NCBI GenBank assembly: GCA_905182995.1
Contig: CAJJDP010000088.1
Span: 267,381-331,380 of the forward strand
From: Paramecium octaurelia
Lineage: Eukaryota; Ciliophora; Oligohymenophorea; Peniculida; Parameciidae
DNA length: 64,000 nt
Direction of reading: 5' to 3'
Positions 61,322 to 64,000 of the stretch are shown piece by piece. The notes under the pieces are model-generated. The model was not told where the DNA came from. It was given only the letters and a program-made list of their open reading frames with translations, and ran no database searches. Made by a program: the position numbers and the translations under genes. Every line of letters starts with the position of its first letter. The first letter of the stretch is position 1.

Positions 61322-61894
61322 AATTATCAATAACAAATATATGTTTAAAATTTAGATTTCTACAAAAAATGAAGTGTAATTAGATAGAAAATTCATTTTA
61401 AATACTAGAGGAATGAAGTGTAGAGCATTATGTACTCTATGAAAAACATAGAATCAAAATATACTTAAATAATATCAGATGAGTATTTTTAAATTGTTTA
61501 CATTAACAAATTATCTTAATTGTTCTCAGCCTTAATGCTCACTATATGTAATAAGATGAAGTATTTTCAACATTCATGAATTTTAATGATATGTAATCTA
61601 ACAGAATATGAACAAAGAGATTCTATGATATAAAGTACCTTCAAATTATTAGGTAAATAAAACAATAAACACATATGTGCCCAAATTCATGATTATAAAT
61701 TCTAATATTTATAAAAGCAATAAATAATTCTTTATGGAATAATCATTTGATTATGTTATCAATTATTTTTATTAATTTAAAGAAATATTATATATTTAGT
61801 AAGATTCTAAATTGTTGCAAATTCAATATTTAAGAATTTATAGAATATTGTATTTAATTTATATAATAATTTATTTCTTCATTAATAATTAAAA
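61322..61894. other. Intergenic spacer
   Basis: AT-rich; short coding-like fragments occur on the plus strand to about 61440, but no gene could be built. Confidence 0.4.
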
Positions 61895-62929
61895 TCAATT
61901 ATTTTAGTCATCAATGATCTTATACTTTCTTACTTCTATTTTTTCTAATTTCTAATCCCAAGTAATTAAATATTCACCATCTTCACTTAATGATCCATAT
62001 TATTCATAATTATCAAAACTTAATGAATATAATAATACAAGCTCATTATTTACAGGATTATGATATACAAAATTAAGATTTTAACTATTTTTACAAGCAA
62101 AAAAACCTTTTGAATTAATATATTAGGGCTTGAAAAATATATTGCAAGGCTAGGATTTACACTAAACAGGTAGAAATTATGTTATAACATACTTTTCATT
62201 TTAATCTTATTGGAGCAATTAAAGATTTTTTCCACAATAGGATTGAAATATGAAATCTGAATCATTTATGAATAGAATTCGAAAACTAAAGTTTAGTAAA
62301 CTAATCTTTTATTTCAAAACCAATTAATAAGTTTCCATGTTTTATATTATTTCCATAATTAACATTTTGTCGTCATATCCACATGATACTGCTTTATTTT
62401 ATTTTGAATTAATATCTAAAGCATAGACAGAATTCATATGACCTTTAATAGTCTATTAGCAGGACCATTGACAGCTACCTTAATTTTATTAGTAGCAACT
62501 CCATAATTTAATTTTTTAATCCATCGAGCCAGATAAAAACATCTTTTAATTTTAACCGATAACTAAACAACTAATGGCTCTCTTATGTGAGTCCAATTTC
62601 TGAATGTATTTTTGACTTCTTAATTAATTTATTGATCGAACTTCTATAAAACTATCACATGAACCCGATAAAAATTAACACTTTCTGTTGTAATTAAAAA
62701 AAGTCAAGACTGTGATAGTAAATCGACTTTTTGATAGTATTTATATTAATTTTAAATATCCATCATTAAATTGGTAAACTTTAATATTGTTATCACAACA
62801 GACTAAGAGTAATTCTTTATTTTGATTGAAAGCAATAGCATTGCACACTTACTTTTGAGGGATTGTTAATTCTGAGAGTAATTCATAACAAAATTTTACT
62901 TAATCTCTTTGAATCTATTATTATTACAT
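61895..62929 (-). CDS. WD40 repeat protein, intact
   Basis: A 344-residue intronless frame starting M-Q-Q-Q-Q. The blades are evident: L-L-L-V-C-C-D-N-N-I-K-V-Y, F-L-S-G-S-C-D-S-F-I-E-V, F-L-S-G-S-M-D-Q-K-I-K-L-W and A-V-S-C-G-Y-D-D-K. The C-terminal blade closes with Y-L-I-T-W-D. It is the only unbroken member of the three WD40 paralogues in this part of the window. Compared with its relative at 58547-60820 it lacks the zinc-binding and coiled N-terminal half. That half may be missing, or lie in the ORFs just upstream (62883-63370) if an intron was missed. WD40 propellers serve as protein-binding platforms. Confidence 0.8.
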
Positions 62930-63194
62930 AAATATACAATTAATCAATAAATACGCAGAAATTAAACTTTGCAGATGGAAATTATGCTTAAATACATCTA
63001 TTATGAACAATTCCACAATTGAATATTGGATTAGCAAAGAATAAATAAGATTTTTCTGAAAGAGTTTATAAGTAAAATACAGTAAGAAGATCTACGCAGA
63101 TAAAAATGACAAGTCCCCATAGGAAAATTGATAATAAGAAAACAATTCTCAAATAAAATTTTTGGAATAGTTTGAATAGTGAAGATTTTTTCAT
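62883..63194 (-). CDS. Small membrane-protein ORF overlapping the WD40 start
   Basis: A 103-codon frame with a strong membrane helix (L-S-I-F-L-W-G-L-V-I-F-I) after a basic start, then a Cys-containing tail. It overlaps the first 47 nt of the WD40 gene in another frame. A second frame over much of the same bases is also open, so this may be chance or part of a longer, misread N-terminus. Confidence 0.3.
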
Positions 63195-63370
63195 TTTAGA
63201 TGATTGATAATAATTTTTGAGTTGATTTTCTTTTGGAAGTAAAGAAGAAAATAGTCTGATTTAACTATTTGACAAATTTCTTCTATCATTTCAACTTAAT
63301 TAATGTCACACTTTTAATAAAAATTAGAATCTCTATAAGATAGAATTAAATGTGAAACTACTTATTGCAT
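63191..63370 (-). CDS. Short ORF upstream of the WD40 gene
   Basis: 59 codons from the ATG at 63370, with His, Cys, Asn and Glu spacing loosely like the N-terminus of ciliate WD40 proteins. Its stop overlaps the next ATG. It may be a lost first exon. No confident function. Confidence 0.3.
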
Positions 63371-63723
63371 ATAAATAGGAATGAATCAAAAAAACAAAAA
63401 TCATAACATCTAGAAAGGTATTTCAAATAGCTTAATATATATTGCAATTTCTTGTTTGTAATTATGCTTGCTTTTAATGTATATGAGTAATATATTATAT
63501 CAGATATTAACTAAGTACGTGATAATTTGCAAATAGTTTATAACTTCTATGATATTATTATATTATAAAATGTAATTTGTAATATTATATATATTTTATT
63601 AAGATTGTGGTTCAATCTGATTCTTTTAACTTTTATTTGAAGATTTCAAAAGAGAGATGTAATTTATAAATATTAAAATTAGAATGATTTGATTTAGTAT
63701 TAAAAATAATATTAAATCCGAAA
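63371..63723. other. Intergenic spacer
   Basis: AT-rich region upstream of the cysteine-rich gene; no element recognised. Confidence 0.5.
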
Positions 63724-64000
63724 ATGCTCAAAATTACATTTCTTTTTTTGCTTTGTGGATTTTCTGTATTTGGTTAGGATGCAGTTATTCCCAATATTTA
63801 ATGTGCATGCTAATAGATTATGAGCTAAGTAGAATGCAATAATTGGAATTGCTAATGGATAAGTACAACATCATAGGCAGGTTATTGTGGATAAATTCAG
63901 TGTAGTTAACTAAATTAATAGCAATGCCAAGACGAAAACGTTAGATGTTATTACTAAGAATCTAGTTAATAAATTAGTTGCTTTGTTTTTGATACTTGTG
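63724..64000 (+). CDS. Secreted cysteine-rich protein, N-terminal part
   Basis: The frame runs off the window after 92 codons. It begins with a clear signal peptide (T-F-L-F-L-L-C-G-F-S-V-F-G) with probable cleavage before Q-D. The mature part has a cysteine about every six to ten residues (C-A-C, C-N-N-W-N-C, Y-C-G, C-Y-Y, C-F-V-F-D-T-C). This is typical of ciliate surface or secreted disulfide-rich proteins, possibly related to surface antigens, but too little is visible to assign a family. Confidence 0.7.

Noticed and set aside
1-64000. CRISPR arrays, bacterial operons, ribosome-binding sites
   Set aside because: The window is eukaryotic (ciliate code, spliceosomal micro-introns); no spaced direct repeats of that type were seen.

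Overview
This window reads as somatic (macronuclear) DNA of a ciliate, almost certainly Paramecium. It is very AT-rich. Long coding frames appear only when TAA and TAG are read as glutamine and TGA is the sole stop. Genes are interrupted by tiny introns of about 20-37 nt that begin with GT (mostly GTA) and usually end in TAG. For most genes below, the intron-subtracted length divides exactly by three, an independent check on the models. Genes are short of spacer and lie on both strands. I saw no tRNA, rRNA, CRISPR array or telomeric repeat.

Layout. 1-6.4 kb: minus-strand genes for a RUN + Rubicon-homology protein, a small unknown protein and a PH-domain pseudokinase, then a 1.6 kb gene-free stretch. 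8.4-21.8 kb: a giant ARM/HEAT-type protein (2747 aa), followed after 24 nt by a polytopic membrane protein with a PAS-like core (1663 aa). 21.8-31.5 kb: a damaged receptor-like gene, a Rho GTPase, coiled-coil and unknown proteins, a C2H2 finger protein, the ubiquitin-conjugating variant UEV1/MMS2, a voltage-sensor-like protein and a Rab2-type GTPase. 31.6-43.4 kb: a P4-ATPase-like protein with lost catalytic motifs, an ATG1/ULK-type kinase and a cyclic-nucleotide-binding-domain K+ channel. 43.8-47.8 kb: a Tc1/mariner-IS630-type transposase gene beside a 5'-truncated host gene. 48.6-64 kb: an LTA4H-type aminopeptidase, an AIG1-like GTPase, three WD40 paralogues (two broken), a Rab-like GTPase, a decayed TPR gene and, at the edge, a secreted cysteine-rich protein.

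Three single-N gaps (1144, 38191, 46628) are each flanked by direct duplications of 1.1-1.3 kb. The pattern fits unmerged contig overlaps rather than biological tandem copies, so the second copies of the RUN/RH, ULK and 45 kb genes should not be counted as paralogues.

Functional themes are membrane traffic and signalling (RUN/RH, Rab2, Rab-like, Rho, AIG1-like GTPases, ULK, P4-like protein) and membrane excitability (K+ channel, voltage-sensor protein). The genes do not form operons. The notable biology is a series of enzyme-family members whose catalytic residues are gone while the reading frame is intact (pseudokinase, P4-like protein), alongside a 52-61 kb block where repeat-protein genes are decaying.
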